Shown piece by piece: positions 9,596 through 16,304 of a DNA stretch of 64,000 nucleotides; the stretch's first letter is position 1, and each line of letters starts with the position of its first letter. The DNA is from Poriferisodalis sp965237655 (GTDB lineage Bacteria > Actinomycetota > Acidimicrobiia > Acidimicrobiales > Poriferisodalaceae): the NCBI RefSeq assembly GCF_965237655.1, contig NZ_CBDEGB010000001.1, forward strand, positions 1,240,001 through 1,304,000, read 5' to 3'. A program made the translations under genes and the position numbers. The notes beneath the pieces were generated by a model. The model had not been told where the DNA came from. It did not search any database and saw only the letters and a list, made by a program, of their open reading frames with translations.

Positions 9596-9712
9596 CCAAG
9601 CATTCGCTCTTCGACATCGCTGGTTAGCAGGAGTTCCACTTCGTGCGCACTGGCGATCGCATCGTGCAGTGACCTGCTGCGCCGAACGTCGCCGCTACCG
9701 TGAACGTCACTC

Positions 9713-11563
9713 ATGGCTTTCTTGCTGCCTGCGAATCTTGTCAACAACATGGCAGTGCCGCCGCCGCTGCGGCAGGCAGCGCAGGTCTTCCGGGACTGGC
9801 TTCCGGAGCAAGTCACGGTGACGCTGTATGCGCAGAACGCGACCCGATCTGACGATGACGACTCAACCTCGGCCGATTCGCAAGGCACGACGAGCAGGCC
9901 GTACCTCGTTGTGCTGCACCCGTCGCTTGGCATCGTGTTCTTGGACTTCGTTCCCGGCAGCACCGCTCGTAACCTCGCGACCAAGCGGCGGCCACATGGC
10001 GTTTTGCAGCGACTCGCCGGAGAAACACGGAGCCGATTGGGGCACCTGTCCGAGGAAGTCCGAGACCGGCTTGTTGCCCAGGGCCTCAGCGAAGCCAGAG
10101 TCCCGGTTGCGCTCGCGGTGGCGGCGCCTCGGTTGACGAAGGCGAAGGTTCTGGCCGCGGGCAAGTCCCGCGTGGATCAGTTCCTGCTGCAAGAAGACTT
10201 CTCCGCCGCATCGATCGAATCGGCGCTCGAGCGGGTGCTCGCCCGCTCGAACGGGGAGCGAGGGCGCGCCGACGTGGGCCTCAGCGCGGCCGAAGAGCGC
10301 CGGGCACGAGCAGCGCTGAATCCGCGACTCGTCGTGAACAGCACTGCGCAGGCCGAGCAGGGTCAGCTGGTCTTCCGGCCATCAAACGGTGGTGAAGACG
10401 TTGTGCAAGTGCTGGACCGCCAGCAGGAACGTCTTGCCGAACATCTCGGAGACGGTTACCGGGTCATCAAAGGCGTAGCCGGATCTGGCAAGACGCTGGT
10501 GCTGGTGTTCCGGGCACGGCACCTTGCACGGCACTATCCCAATTGGCGAATCCTGCTGACCTGCTTCAACCGGCCATTGGCATGGTCGTTGGAACGGCAA
10601 CTCGAAGATTGCGCCAATATCGCTGTACGAACTGTCGATGGATTGGCATCGGCCATTTGCGGGAATCTTGGGATTCGGACAGATCATCTGGGCAACGCGA
10701 AGTATGACCGCCGTGTGGGGGAGGTGAACCGAGCGCTCGACGCCGGCAGAGTCCCCGAGCGCTCTCGCTACGACGCAGTCTTGATCGACGAGGCGCAGGA
10801 CCTCGACGCCAGCAGGACCCGCATGGTGTTCGGGCTCCTGCGGCATCCGTGGAGTGATTTCGTGGTCGCCCTCGACTCTGCGCAGAACCTCTATCGGCGT
10901 CAGCCCGGACTGCCGCCTCCGGCGCAGCATCGGCCCGGCTCGACCGACACCACCGAAATCAGCGGACGGGGCCGGTCCGAAGTGCTTCGAGTCAACTACC
11001 GCAACACCTATGAGATCTTGAAGTTCGCCGATGACTTTCTTCGGGCTGGCGGCGTGCCCGAAGGCGGCGATGAAGAAGACCCGGCAACGTTCATTCCGCC
11101 CGAAGCCGCCGAACGGTCGGGCCCCGCGCCCGATGTGCGTCACTTTGAGTCGCACCTCGAGGGATACCAAGCCGTCTGTGAGGCATTGCGCAGATCTAGT
11201 GCAGAAGGCGTTCGTTGGTCCGATATGGCGGTCTTGGCGGGGAACCGGGGCGGGCTGAGCGATTTCGAGCACTTGGCCCGTCGGCAGGAAATCCCGACGT
11301 TCAAGCTGGCCGATCTGAATTCCGACGGAACCGAACCGGGTGACGGCGCGCGCCTGTCGACGTTGCAACACGCCAAGGGCCTCGAGTTCGCACGCGTGTA
11401 CATCATTGGCGTGGACGACATCCGGGGGGGTCCGAGCACCGATGACACCCTGCGGCGTCGCCTGCTCTATGTCGGCATGACTCGCGCCACCGATCTGCTG
11501 AAGATAGCGGTCAGCGGTCATGGATCGATTGTGGATGCCTTGCTGGAAGCACGGGTTGTGTGA
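9713..11563 (+). CDS. UvrD/Rep-type helicase with NERD-like N-terminus
   Basis: A 616-aa superfamily 1 helicase. Motifs seen are the Q-motif region DRQQERLAEHLGDGYRV, GVAGSGKTLV (Walker A, about 256), LLTCFNRPLAW, LIDEAQDLDASR (about 359), VNYRNTYEILKFA, TLQHAKGLEFARVYI and LLYVGMTRATDLL. The first 150 residues resemble a NERD nuclease-related domain (YLVVLHPSLGIVFLDFVPG), but the usual acidic-x-Lys catalytic strand is not clear, so nuclease activity may be absent. NERD-UvrD proteins occur in both repair and phage-defence settings. It is the third helicase in the row and converges on the RES toxin gene, with two bases between the stops. Confidence 0.85.
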   Translation: MAFLLPANLVNNMAVPPPLRQAAQVFRDWLPEQVTVTLYAQNATRSDDDDSTSADSQGTTSRPYLVVLHPSLGIVFLDFVPGSTARNLATKRRPHGVLQRLAGETRSRLGHLSEEVRDRLVAQGLSEARVPVALAVAAPRLTKAKVLAAGKSRVDQFLLQEDFSAASIESALERVLARSNGERGRADVGLSAAEERRARAALNPRLVVNSTAQAEQGQLVFRPSNGGEDVVQVLDRQQERLAEHLGDGYRVIKGVAGSGKTLVLVFRARHLARHYPNWRILLTCFNRPLAWSLERQLEDCANIAVRTVDGLASAICGNLGIRTDHLGNAKYDRRVGEVNRALDAGRVPERSRYDAVLIDEAQDLDASRTRMVFGLLRHPWSDFVVALDSAQNLYRRQPGLPPPAQHRPGSTDTTEISGRGRSEVLRVNYRNTYEILKFADDFLRAGGVPEGGDEEDPATFIPPEAAERSGPAPDVRHFESHLEGYQAVCEALRRSSAEGVRWSDMAVLAGNRGGLSDFEHLARRQEIPTFKLADLNSDGTEPGDGARLSTLQHAKGLEFARVYIIGVDDIRGGPSTDDTLRRRLLYVGMTRATDLLKIAVSGHGSIVDALLEARVV

Positions 11564-11565
11564 GT

Positions 11566-12063
11566 TCACAGGTACGGGCTGAGATCCTCCGTCTTGATGA
11601 GATGCACTCGGCCCTCGGGTATGAGAGCCTCAAAGAGGACGATCACGTGCCCGATCCCGGTAGCGGACGGTGCACGTAAGCCTGCGTAACCGGCCAGCGC
11701 AGCTGTCTCGCCGATCAGCTGGCACTTGGACCAGTCTGCGGCACGGATGTCGTCCCGGCTGAGTCCGAGTGCGTCGAGAGCGCCGGGTACAGCAAGATCG
11801 ACGAGCGGCATCTGATCGAGGTGCACATGGTGTAGCGCGCGGGGCAGCAGCGCGGAGCTCCCCCGGCCTTGTCCTGCTGCCATCCGACGGAACTCCGCCG
11901 CACACCCCGGCACGGAATCCGTGAGGTAAATGGCTGCGCTCCCTCCGCGACGATTCCAGCGGCCGCCGAGGGCTTGCGCACCGCGACCGGAGAGGGGCGG
12001 ACGGTTGCGAGAAGTGTGCCGGTAGGCAATGAGATCCAGTGGTGTCGCGCCGAGCGAGTTCAG
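11566..12063 (-). CDS. RES-domain toxin of an XRE-RES toxin-antitoxin system (start unresolved)
   Basis: Complete RES domain: IAYRHTSRNRPPLSGRGA, GGRWNRRGGSAAIYLTD, AAEFRRM, and the Ser-containing GLRAPSATGIGH near the end. Characterised family members (MbcT and related toxins) destroy NAD+. It lies directly downstream of the XRE antitoxin on the same strand. No ATG, GTG or TTG is available in this frame near the domain. The GTG overlapping the antitoxin stop and an ATG four codons later are both in another frame, which closes after 18 codons. The coordinates given use an in-frame CTG at 12063 (165 aa). Either a CTG start or a one-base frameshift between about 12063 and 12112 is needed. Confidence 0.75.
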   Translation of the reverse strand: MNSLGATPLDLIAYRHTSRNRPPLSGRGAQALGGRWNRRGGSAAIYLTDSVPGCAAEFRRMAAGQGRGSSALLPRALHHVHLDQMPLVDLAVPGALDALGLSRDDIRAADWSKCQLIGETAALAGYAGLRAPSATGIGHVIVLFEALIPEGRVHLIKTEDLSPYL

Positions 12064-12112
12064 AGCCGATAGCGGGTCGTCCTCGGCCGTTTCGGTTGCA
12101 TCGTCGCTGCCA

Positions 12113-12451
12113 CTAGACCGTGATGCCGTCGGCGAGCGCTTCGATAAGGGCGAGAACGGATCGGTAGTCGCCCTGAGCGATTCGGTCGGCAGGCGAATCG
12201 TGGTCGAGCAGCCGATTTGGGGCGAACAGCCAAAGCGAGAATTCCGAAGGCTGGATGACTGTGGACGCCTGATCAGTGACGTACACCAACTCGAGCAGTC
12301 GCTGGCGGGCCCCAGGTTGGGGTGCGCAACTGCCACGATCCCAACGGGCGACTGTGCGCGCCGATGTACCGACGACGCGCCCGATGTCACTTTGGGTAAG
12401 CCGGGCTGCGTCCTGGAGTTCCCGAACCCGTTCGGCGATTCCTGCCGCCAT
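12113..12451 (-). CDS. XRE/MbcA/ParS-type antitoxin
   Basis: The 112-aa protein has an N-terminal helix-turn-helix (ARLTQSDIGRVVGTSARTVARW, split about residues 16-38). Its C-terminal domain, RLLDHDSPADRIAQGDYRS with IEALADG, is typical of the DUF2384 antitoxins that cap RES toxins. It should bind and neutralise the RES protein encoded immediately downstream and repress their shared promoter. The ATG start has aaagga eight bases upstream (complement of 12460-12465). The identification is strong because the domain order and gene order match known XRE-RES loci. Confidence 0.88.
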   Translation of the reverse strand: MAAGIAERVRELQDAARLTQSDIGRVVGTSARTVARWDRGSCAPQPGARQRLLELVYVTDQASTVIQPSEFSLWLFAPNRLLDHDSPADRIAQGDYRSVLALIEALADGITV

Positions 12452-12495
12452 GGAGCCCGTCCTTTCGGAAGTATGTCGACACGCTTGGATGTCAT

Positions 12496-12524
12496 ATATT
12501 CTGTCGAAGTTCTGTCAGTAACAA
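12496..12524 (-). promoter_or_regulatory. Probable XRE-RES promoter with direct-repeat operator
   Basis: Read on the minus strand, TTGTTA (12519-12524) and GAATAT (12496-12501) are separated by 17 bases, a plausible -35/-10 pair ending about 45 bases before the antitoxin ATG. Between and over them, GACAGAA occurs twice 11 bases apart (12510-12516 and 12499-12505). One helical turn of spacing and overlap with the promoter suit an antitoxin operator. Inference from pattern only. Confidence 0.5.
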
Positions 12525-12850
12525 TAGCTAGTGAAATGACTGAGCCCTTACCGTGCTGTCCTGTTCGGCCGAATGCTCGGCGAGTTCTCGGTACTCGAGG
12601 GCGCGGCCCGAATGAGCTTGGTCGATCGCGGTCTGAGGTCTGCGCACGCACATCGGTGAGACTGCCGCAGCCTGGTCTTCGGTCAAGCATGGTTTTGTGT
12701 CCGGTCGGCCATCGCGCGTCGCGGCTTTCGCGAATCAGTTGAGCCAGGGCTGCCGCACGAGAAATCTTGCCCGAGTGCTTTTGGGTGATATCGGAGCGCG
12801 CTAGGGCGCGGTCCGGCGGGTGGGCAACGCAGCGCGTAGGGTCCGCGCTC
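12525..12850. other. Intergenic stretch, possible decayed coding fragments
   Basis: No intact gene. On the minus strand two protein-like stretches lie in different frames: one reads HSGKISRAAALAQLIRESRD, the next SGRALEYRELAEHSAEQDST and ends at a stop near 12535. They could be remnants of one gene interrupted by a frameshift, but I recognise no family. The segment also includes the upstream region of the P1 peptidase on the plus strand, where I see no clear promoter. Confidence 0.25.
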
Positions 12851-13807
12851 ATGGCGCTGGGGTTGGAGTCCGTACTCGTCGGGTCATGGACTGACGAGGT
12901 GGCCGGTACTGGCGTGACAGTCGTACTGCCACCAGCGGGGACCCTGGGAGCGATCGCTGTGCGTGGGGGCGCTCCGGGCACGCGGGAGGCGGCGACGCTT
13001 GGCCCGACGGGCGCCGGGGTGGAATGCCACGGCGTCGTGTTGTGCGGCAACAGCGTGTTCGGGCTCGCGGCGGCCGACGGCGTCGTGCGGTGGTGCGCTG
13101 AGCAAGGCCGCGGGCTCAACATCCGCGACAGCATCGTTCCGGTCGTGGGCGCCGCGGTTGTGTACGACATCGCCTCGCCGCAGAGCACTCGGCCCACTGC
13201 AGCCGCTGGCTGGGCTGCGTGCGAAGCGGCCACGCCTGGCGATCCCGCCAACGGCCGGATCGGCGTCGGGCGCGGGTGCACGATCGGCAAGATCGCCGGA
13301 CGAGATTTCTCCGTGCCGGGCGGACTGGGCACGGCAATCGTGCGCTCCGGGGACGTGGTGGTGGGCGCCGTCATGGCGGTCAATGCCCTCGGTGACGTCA
13401 TCGGTGCCGACGGCACTGTGCTCGCTGGCACCACTGCGTCACCAGAGATGGATCGTTACCCGTACGCCCCAATCGAACTCATCGCCGGTTTCACCGGGCG
13501 CGGCACCGAGGTGCCCGATGGGGTCGACCCGGCGAGCGCGACCACCACGACAGACCATCCCGAGCGGGCCAACACCACCATCGGCTGCCTGGTCACCAAT
13601 GCCCGGCTCACCAAGCCCGAAGCGTGCCGCGCGGCCGACTTGGCGCACACGGGCATCGCCCGGGCCATCGAGCCGCCCCACACCAATTTCGACGGCGATG
13701 CCCTCTTCCTGCTTGCGACAGGCGAGGTCGAGACCAGAGCCGACCTGATCGCAATGCTCGGCGCGCGGGCGGTGGCTTCAGCCATCAGGGCCGCCATCGC
13801 CACCTGA
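12851..13807 (+). CDS. P1 family peptidase (DmpA/peptidase S58-like)
   Basis: Ntn-type hydrolase of the DmpA / 6-aminohexanoate-oligomer hydrolase family (PF03576). Typical features are VLVGSWTDEVAGTGVTVVLPP at the start, GTREAATLGP, CGNSVFGLAAADGVVRW and GRIGVGRGCTIGK. The self-cleavage region NTTIGCLVTNARLTK (about residues 239-253) contains the Thr expected to become the N-terminal nucleophile of the small subunit. Substrates in this family are aminopeptides or nylon-type oligomers; the real substrate here is unknown. I chose ATG 12851 because family members start a few residues before the VG-W-TD motif; the frame continues upstream to a GTG or TTG about 84 bases earlier. Confidence 0.88.
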   Translation: MALGLESVLVGSWTDEVAGTGVTVVLPPAGTLGAIAVRGGAPGTREAATLGPTGAGVECHGVVLCGNSVFGLAAADGVVRWCAEQGRGLNIRDSIVPVVGAAVVYDIASPQSTRPTAAAGWAACEAATPGDPANGRIGVGRGCTIGKIAGRDFSVPGGLGTAIVRSGDVVVGAVMAVNALGDVIGADGTVLAGTTASPEMDRYPYAPIELIAGFTGRGTEVPDGVDPASATTTTDHPERANTTIGCLVTNARLTKPEACRAADLAHTGIARAIEPPHTNFDGDALFLLATGEVETRADLIAMLGARAVASAIRAAIAT

Positions 13808-13862
13808 GGGGCTCGCGTCTGTGGCAATCTGGGCGCACCAGAGAAAGGGGGTGGTCCACACA

Positions 13863-13904
13863 ATGGCGAAACGCAAGAGGACTCTGGAGGTGGCCGGGCG
13901 CTGA
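13863..13904 (+). CDS. Possible 13-aa leader peptide
   Basis: ATG at 13863 opens a 13-codon frame (MAKRKRTLEVAGR, stop TGA 13902-13904), preceded nine bases upstream by the purine-rich gggggtgg. It is highly basic and ends just as the first hairpin begins. The Shine-Dalgarno region is complementary to 13957-13964, so its translation could be gated by RNA folding. It could also be a fortuitous frame; no homologue is known to me. Confidence 0.35.
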   Translation: MAKRKRTLEVAGR

Positions 13905-14049
13905 GGCGACCCGCTTCCGAAGAGGGGCCGCCTCCATCAGGTGGCGACTCCAACCCGGACCACCGAACCCCACAAGATCCGCGTGCTGGTCCTCACGCGG
14001 CTGCAGCCCCGCCAAGCAGCGGAGGCGCGACAACGATCTTCGGGTAAGC

Positions 14050-14079
14050 ACAGGCCCCGGTAGAGATGCCGGGGCCTGT
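14050..14079 (+). terminator. Strong 11-bp hairpin, terminator-like
   Basis: acaggccccgg (14050-14060) and ccggggcctgt (14069-14079) are perfect complements around an 8-base loop. There is only a short T pair afterwards, so termination could be weak or Rho-assisted. It sits 33 bases before the acyl-CoA dehydrogenase start and may end the structured RNA or attenuate that gene. Confidence 0.5.
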
Positions 14080-14112
14080 TCGCGTCTGACGAGCCACTAC
14101 TAGGGTCCGCTC

Positions 14113-15315
14113 ATGGATTTCGACTGGCCGGACGATGATGATCCTCGCCGTGTTGCGGTGCGCAACTGGCTCGACGACCACGACGGTGCGCCCAGCCAGG
14201 AGGCACTGGCGCACGCCGGCTACGTGGCACCGCACTGGCCCAAGCCCTACGGCCTCGAAGCCGACCCGATCACCCAGCTGCTGATCGACGAGGAGCTGGC
14301 CAGCGCAGGCATCCGCCGGCTGGCCGCCGGCATCGGTCTGGGTTGGGCCGGCCCGACGATTCTGTACGGCGGAACGGATGCGCAAAAGGAGCGCTACCTG
14401 TGGCCGATCCTGACCGGCGAGGAAGTGTGGTGCCAGCTGTTCTCCGAGCCAGACAGCGGCTCAGATCTCGCCAACCTGGCCACGCGGGCTGTGCGTGACG
14501 GCGATCGCTACATCGTGAACGGCTCGAAGATCTGGTCGTCAGGAGCGCACCGCAGCAAATTCGGCATCCTCATTGCCCGCACCGATCCGGACGTGCCCAA
14601 GCACCGAGGCGTGTCGTATTTCATCTGCCCGATGGACACGCCGGGCCTCGAACTGCGCCCGATCATCGACATGACCACGGCCTACTCGTTCAACCAGACG
14701 TTCTTCACCGACATGGAGTTGCCAGTCGAGAACCGCATCGGGGACGAGAACGACGGGTGGCGCCTAGCGAAGATCACGCTGGGCAATGAACGGGTGTCGC
14801 TCTCGGGCGAGGGCGCGCTGTGGGGCAGCGGTCCCAGTGCTGCCGACCTGCTCGACATCGTCCGTTCCGCTGGTGGCCTCACCGACCCGGTCATGCGTGA
14901 CCGCGCAGCGCAGTTGCACATCGAGGGTGAGGTGCTGCGTCTCATCCGGCTGCGGACACTGAGCGCGCGCCTGCATGGGCGCCAGCCCGGACCCGAGGCC
15001 AGCGTGCGCAAGGCGCTTGCCGACGATCACGGCCAACACGTGATGACGCTGGCAAAGGATCTCGCCGGGGCCCATGGACTGCTGACACACACGGGCCCGC
15101 TCGGCACCTCGCCGGAGTTCCCGAAGTCTCAAGCCGTCGTGGAAGGCTGGAACGGCTGGCACGGCGGCTACCTGTTCAGCCCGGCGCTGACGATCGGCGG
15201 CGGCACCTCGGAGGTGCAGCGAAACATCATCGCCGAGCGAGTGCTGGGCCTCCCTCACGACGTTGACGTCGAATCCGGCAAGACCTGGGCGGAGTCCCGC
15301 GCGTCACTAGCCTGA
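14113..15315 (+). CDS. Acyl-CoA dehydrogenase family protein
   Basis: A 400-aa flavoprotein of normal length. FAD/substrate signatures are present: CQLFSEPDSGSDLANLATRA (about residues 112-131), VNGSKIWSSGAH, VENRIGDENDGWRLAK, and the C-terminal GGTSEVQRNIIAERVLGLP. It should oxidise an acyl-CoA at the alpha-beta bond and pass electrons to ETF. Specificity (fatty acid, branched or steroid side chain) cannot be read from the sequence. It begins 33 bases downstream of a strong hairpin, so it may be controlled by the structured leader. No redox partner gene is adjacent. Confidence 0.92.
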   Translation: MDFDWPDDDDPRRVAVRNWLDDHDGAPSQEALAHAGYVAPHWPKPYGLEADPITQLLIDEELASAGIRRLAAGIGLGWAGPTILYGGTDAQKERYLWPILTGEEVWCQLFSEPDSGSDLANLATRAVRDGDRYIVNGSKIWSSGAHRSKFGILIARTDPDVPKHRGVSYFICPMDTPGLELRPIIDMTTAYSFNQTFFTDMELPVENRIGDENDGWRLAKITLGNERVSLSGEGALWGSGPSAADLLDIVRSAGGLTDPVMRDRAAQLHIEGEVLRLIRLRTLSARLHGRQPGPEASVRKALADDHGQHVMTLAKDLAGAHGLLTHTGPLGTSPEFPKSQAVVEGWNGWHGGYLFSPALTIGGGTSEVQRNIIAERVLGLPHDVDVESGKTWAESRASLA

Positions 15316-15357
15316 TCCTGCCCTGGGCTGGCCCGCGTTTCGCTGCACAACGCTGGC

Positions 15358-15378
15358 TGTGGTTATAATGTAATCACA
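15358..15378 (+). promoter_or_regulatory. MazEF promoter -10 box within a palindromic operator
   Basis: A perfect TATAAT (15364-15369) lies inside an imperfect palindrome, tgtggtta (15358-15365) with taatcaca (15371-15378), 7 of 8 positions complementary. No good -35 is visible at the expected distance. Overlap of a palindrome with the -10 suits autorepression by the AbrB-fold antitoxin or its complex. Confidence 0.55.
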
Positions 15379-15423
15379 ATTTGCCGGTGCCAGCAATGGT
15401 GCTGATGGCGCATGGAGGCCTGC

Positions 15424-15696
15424 ATGGACGCGAGAATCGTGCCGATCGGCAACTCACGCGGCGTCCGGCTGCCGAAGCCGCTCATCGAGGAGGCCGGCCT
15501 GGGCGAGCGTGTCTCGCTGCGCGTCGTGGACGGCGGCGTGCTCATCGAGCCCCGGCCTGAGACGAGGGCAGGGTGGGCCGAAGCGGCCCGACTGGCTCGC
15601 GAGCGAGACGACGACATCGGCACCGAGTCTTGGCCGCCGACCCGGTTCGACACCGACGGATGGGAATGGGAACCCGCGAGGGAAGACGCCCGATGA
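15424..15696 (+). CDS. MazE-like AbrB/SpoVT-fold antitoxin
   Basis: The 90-aa protein starts with the swapped-hairpin DNA-binding motif (RIVPIGNSRGVRLPKPLIEE, GERVSLRVVDGGVLIEP) and ends in an acidic, Trp-rich tail (GWEWEP) of the sort that wraps around MazF. I chose the ATG at 15424 because ggagg lies five bases upstream; an ATG at 15412 overlaps that site. Its TGA overlaps the ATG of the toxin gene, so translation is probably coupled. It should neutralise the toxin and repress the promoter just upstream. Confidence 0.88.
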   Translation: MDARIVPIGNSRGVRLPKPLIEEAGLGERVSLRVVDGGVLIEPRPETRAGWAEAARLARERDDDIGTESWPPTRFDTDGWEWEPAREDAR

Positions 15697-16016
15697 CGCC
15701 CCGACGCGGGGATGTGTTTCTGTGCAGCCTGGATCCCGCCGTTGGCTCGGAGATTCGCAAGACCCGTCCCGCTGTGGTGATCTCGCCCGACGAGCTCAAT
15801 GAGCACTGGGCGAGCTGTCTGGTTGCGCCGATGACCACCGGTAGCCACCCCTACCCGTTCAGAGCCGCCTGCCGGTTTGACGGCGTGCGCACTCACGTCG
15901 TGTTGGATCAGATGCGGGCGGTGGACAAAGAGCGGCTTGTGCGCAACCTCGGCCGGCTCCCGGCGCCGACGACCGCGCGGGTGCTCGCCGTCGCGCGCGA
16001 GATGTTCGCCGACTGA
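15693..16016 (+). CDS. MazF/PemK-type endoribonuclease toxin
   Basis: The 107-aa protein has the whole MazF/PemK signature: RRGDVFLCSLDPAVGSEIRK, TRPAVVISPDELN, VAPMTT, and VLDQMRAVDKERLV near the end. The Arg in KTRP and the Thr in APMTT correspond to the usual active-site positions. These toxins cut RNA at short sequence motifs; the motif here cannot be predicted. It overlaps the antitoxin by four bases. Both genes sit apart from metabolic neighbours, as expected of a mobile module. Confidence 0.92.
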   Translation: MTPRRGDVFLCSLDPAVGSEIRKTRPAVVISPDELNEHWASCLVAPMTTGSHPYPFRAACRFDGVRTHVVLDQMRAVDKERLVRNLGRLPAPTTARVLAVAREMFAD

Positions 16017-16037
16017 CCTCCCCACGCCGGGCTGCTG

Positions 16038-16300
16038 CTACCGACTAGTGCACGTCGGGGGCCGCTTCTCGAGGAACGCCTTGACGGCCTCTTTGGTGTC
16101 CTCGGTGGTGAAGTTGAGCGACTGCGCCATGCCCTCGCCCTCGAGCGCAGTGGCGAAGTCGGCGCTGGCGTTGAGGGTGAGCAGACGCTTGGTCATCGCG
16201 ATCGCAATGGGGGACCGGCGGCAGGCCGATGAGCCGAGGCAGGATCCACGTGCCTCCGAAGTTCACCGAGAGGCCGCGGTGGGTCTCGCGCTGCGCCCGA
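16038..16300 (-). pseudogene. Decayed enoyl-CoA hydratase (internal deletion)
   Basis: Two parts of a crotonase-family gene survive in different frames. The upstream piece reads SVNFGGTWILPRLIGLPP, the conserved middle of a hydratase. Immediately after it, in another frame, comes AIAMTKRLLTLNASADFATA and later EAVKAFLEKRPP, the usual C-terminus. Around 70-90 residues that normally separate them are missing, and the N-terminal third is absent, cut off by the neighbouring aminotransferase gene. It ends at a TAG (complement of 16038-16040). Not expected to make a working enzyme. Confidence 0.75.
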
Positions 16301-16304
16301 TGGC

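Larger units (their letters stand above)
13841..14082 (+). ncRNA. Candidate structured RNA / leader with alternative pairings
   Basis: A 305-base gap without a normal gene carries a series of strong hairpins: 13903-13908 with 13929-13934 (inner CCC/GGG pairs extend it), 13940-13944 with 13960-13964, 13979-13985 with 13994-14000, and an 11-bp terminator-like stem 14050-14060 with 14069-14079. In addition ggtggtcc (13850-13857) is a perfect complement of ggaccacc (13957-13964), so that 3' arm can pair either locally or with the ribosome-binding site of a 13-codon frame. This resembles an attenuator or a stand-alone small RNA. I recognise no known RNA family. Confidence 0.4.

Noticed and set aside
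12113..13434. Upstream extension of the RES frame to 622 codons
   Set aside because: It runs antisense through the P1 peptidase and across the antitoxin in a wrong frame; only the last 165 residues are RES-like.
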